From NCBI GenBank assembly GCA_041946825.1, contig JBHGBD010000017.1:35146-99145 (forward strand): a DNA stretch of 64,000 bases. The letters run 5' to 3'. This document shows, piece by piece, positions 62,282 to 64,000 of the stretch. Origin of the DNA: CAZTHM01 sp041946825. GTDB lineage: Bacteria; Acidobacteriota; Terriglobia; UBA7540. A program made the translations under genes and the position numbers. The number at the start of each line of letters is the position of its first letter. Positions within the stretch are counted from its first letter, which is position 1. The notes below the pieces were generated by a model that made no database searches, was not told the DNA's origin, and saw only the letters and a list, made by a program, of their open reading frames with translations.

Positions 62282-63907
62282 ATGGAAAAGCGGGTTGCCA
62301 TCTTTGGTGGAGGTATTGGAGGTCTTAGCGCCGCCCAGGAGCTTGCCGAGCGGGGATTCGATGTCGTGGTGTACGAGGGGCGAGGCTCATTCGGCGGCAA
62401 GGCGCGCAGTGTGTCCGTCCCGAACACCGGGATCGGCGGCCGGAAGGACCTGCCGGGCGAGCACGGGTTTCGATTCTTTCCCGGTTTCTACAAGCACGTC
62501 ACCAACACGATGCAGCGCATCCCCTACGGATCGAACCCGCGCGGGGTCTTCGACAATCTGGTCGAGGCGACGCGCACCCAAATTGCGCGCGTGGGCAAGT
62601 CGGAATTGATTCTTCCCGACGAGTTTCCGCAGAGCGCGGACGACTGGGCGACCGCGCTCCGTGCGCTTTTCGCTCCCGACCTGGGCATCCCGAAACTCGA
62701 AATCGATTTCTTCATCAACAAGCTGTTAATCCTCCTCACCAGTTGCGAAGAGCGCCGCGTCGCCGAATACGAAAAGATCCCGTGGTGGCAATTCATCGAT
62801 GCGGCCAACAAATCCGAGGCCTACCAGCGCCTGCTGGCGCAGGGGCAGACGCGCTCGCTGGTGGCCATGCGCGCCGAGATCGGCAGCACGCGCACGGTCG
62901 GCTACACGCTGCTGCAGCTGTACCTGGGGGCGCTCAGCCCGTCGAGTTTCGACCGCCTGCTGAATGGCCCGACCTCCGACGTGTGGATCGACCCGTGGGT
63001 CTCTTACCTCCGGGGACGGGGAGTGGAGATGCGCGCCGAAGCTCCCTTGCAGAGCCTGCACACCGACGGTAAAGCGATCACCAAGGCGGTGGTCGTCCAG
63101 GGCGGCCTCCCGGTGGACATTCAGGCCGACTTCTACGTGGCCGCGTTGCCCGTGGAGATTATGGCGACGCTGGTCAGCGAGGAGCTGAAGGCCGCGGCGC
63201 CGTCCCTCGCCAACCTCGGGCTGCTCCGCACGGCCTGGATGAACGGCATGCAGTTCTATCTCGACCGGGACGTACCTGTAGTCCACGGGCATAGCCTTTA
63301 TGTCGACTCGCCCTGGGCGCTGACTTCCGTCTCCCAGAAGCAGTTCTGGCAGAGCACCGACCTCCGCCGTTACGGCGACGGCCGTGTCGAGGGCATCCTT
63401 TCCGTCTGCATCTCCGACTGGGAGGCGCCGGGCGTTCTCTATTCCAAGCCCGCGGTGAAGTGCACGGCGGAAGAGATCCGGAACGAGGTCTGGGCGCAGC
63501 TCAAGATGAGCCTCAACGACCAGGGCCGCCCGGAGCTGGACGACGCCAACGTGCTCTCCTGGTTTCTCGACCCCGACATCCAGTTTCCCAACCCCACCAC
63601 GGTGACCAACCTCGAGCCGCTGCTCGTCAACACCGCCGGCTCGCTCCCGTACCGGCCCGACGCGAAGACGGAACTGCGCAACCTGTTCCTGGCGTCCGAT
63701 TATGTCAAGACGTACACCGACATCGCCTGCATGGAAGCGGCCAACGAGGCCGCGCGGCGCGCCGTCAATGCGCTTCTGGACGCCGCGGGCTCGAACGCCG
63801 CCCGAGCCCAACTCTGGCCGCTCCAGGAGCCGGAATTCTTCCGACCCATGAAGGAATACGACCGCCTGCTCTTCAAGCTCGGGCTCCCTCATACCAAGCT
63901 GGCATGA
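62282..63907 (+). CDS. FAD-dependent amine-oxidase/phytoene-desaturase-type flavoprotein
   Basis: 541 residues. N-terminal FAD motif GGGIGGLSAAQELAERGFDV with the acidic end VVVYEGR, then GGKARSVSVP and GFRFFPGFYKHV; the C-terminus LFLASDYVKTYTDIACMEAA is the flavin-contacting end shared by amine oxidases and carotenoid desaturases. The closest group by pattern is desaturase-like oxidoreductases of isoprenoid metabolism; the substrate is unknown. Codon third positions are more strongly G/C than in the neighbouring caspase gene, hinting at separate origin. The ATG at 62282 has no strong ribosome-binding site. Not obviously part of the caspase operon (210-base gap). Confidence 0.85.
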   Translation: MEKRVAIFGGGIGGLSAAQELAERGFDVVVYEGRGSFGGKARSVSVPNTGIGGRKDLPGEHGFRFFPGFYKHVTNTMQRIPYGSNPRGVFDNLVEATRTQIARVGKSELILPDEFPQSADDWATALRALFAPDLGIPKLEIDFFINKLLILLTSCEERRVAEYEKIPWWQFIDAANKSEAYQRLLAQGQTRSLVAMRAEIGSTRTVGYTLLQLYLGALSPSSFDRLLNGPTSDVWIDPWVSYLRGRGVEMRAEAPLQSLHTDGKAITKAVVVQGGLPVDIQADFYVAALPVEIMATLVSEELKAAAPSLANLGLLRTAWMNGMQFYLDRDVPVVHGHSLYVDSPWALTSVSQKQFWQSTDLRRYGDGRVEGILSVCISDWEAPGVLYSKPAVKCTAEEIRNEVWAQLKMSLNDQGRPELDDANVLSWFLDPDIQFPNPTTVTNLEPLLVNTAGSLPYRPDAKTELRNLFLASDYVKTYTDIACMEAANEAARRAVNALLDAAGSNAARAQLWPLQEPEFFRPMKEYDRLLFKLGLPHTKLA

Positions 63908-64000
63908 TCATCGGCCGGGGACCAACTCGACGAAGCTATATGAGCCGTCAGCGCTTGTGGTTGTCGTCAACTCGCGGCCGGTTTCAAGGTTACGCAGCGT
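63908..64000 (-). pseudogene. C-terminal fragment of carboxypeptidase-regulatory-like domain, truncated
   Basis: On the minus strand the last 90 bases read LRNLETGRELTTTTSADG then SYSFVELVPGR and a TGA. This matches the strand pattern of the carboxypeptidase-regulatory-like domain that starts acidobacterial TonB receptors (compare TDQSGAVVPG...GTYTLEV in the receptor at 39145). It stops just where the next strand should follow. It is probably a broken receptor, or a short secreted protein, extending beyond the window. Confidence 0.45.

Noticed and set aside
1..64000. CRISPR arrays, tRNA or rRNA genes
   Set aside because: No regularly spaced direct repeats, tRNA-like cloverleaf or conserved rRNA stretch was noticed on reading both strands; a covariance search would be decisive.

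Overview
The window looks like a chromosomal segment of a GC-rich, free-living soil-type bacterium, most likely Acidobacteriota. This is inferred from gene content: two ~1,200-residue TonB-dependent receptors with an N-terminal carboxypeptidase-regulatory-like domain, a CRTAC1-type FG-GAP/UnbV protein, a sulfatase fused to TPRs, many secreted TPR proteins, and a dense set of two-component regulators. I saw no rRNA, tRNA, CRISPR array, complete insertion sequence or prophage.

Layout. 1-1373 (minus): a partial M29 aminopeptidase and a BtpA-family protein. 1692-7848 (minus): a signalling block with a NarL-type regulator, a receiver/metallo-beta-lactamase fusion, a coiled-coil protein, an OmpA-domain inner-membrane protein, a Ras-like GTPase and a soluble histidine kinase. 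8588-10591 (plus): a hybrid kinase with receiver and HPt domains, paralogous to the first kinase. 10731-13364: a DUF481 barrel, aquaporin Z and another regulator. 13704-15695 (minus): a Tat-exported protein resembling a gp19 phage tail tube and a LuxR-type regulator. The same palindrome (CCCTCGAC-N5-GTCGAGGG) lies upstream of each.

16034-31688 is a long plus-strand run: two small envelope proteins, a papain-like protease, a beta-propeller, an internally duplicated unknown protein, two GMC oxidoreductases with ferredoxin-like cysteine motifs (one a 1,473-residue fusion), a metallophosphoesterase, an FAD-linked oxidase, an unknown protein and a small membrane protein. It looks like one undescribed oxidative pathway. 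31905-34754 is a GAF-GGDEF-HD-GYP c-di-GMP enzyme with its own promoter.

34925-57326 holds a lipoprotein pair, three secreted TPR proteins, the two TonB receptors (each with a recognisable promoter and terminator), the sulfatase-TPR, the CRTAC1-like protein, an alkaline phosphatase, a cNMP-binding protein and a class 3 lipase. This suggests polymer and phosphate scavenging.

57851-62071 is the strongest candidate for a new system. It encodes an orphan protein, an EACC1-like small protein (effector-associated constant component) and a caspase-like protease with coiled coil, membrane anchor and TPRs, which fits a conflict or regulated-cell-death module. After it come a very GC-rich amine-oxidase-type flavoprotein and, at the window edge, a prematurely ended carboxypeptidase-regulatory-like fragment.
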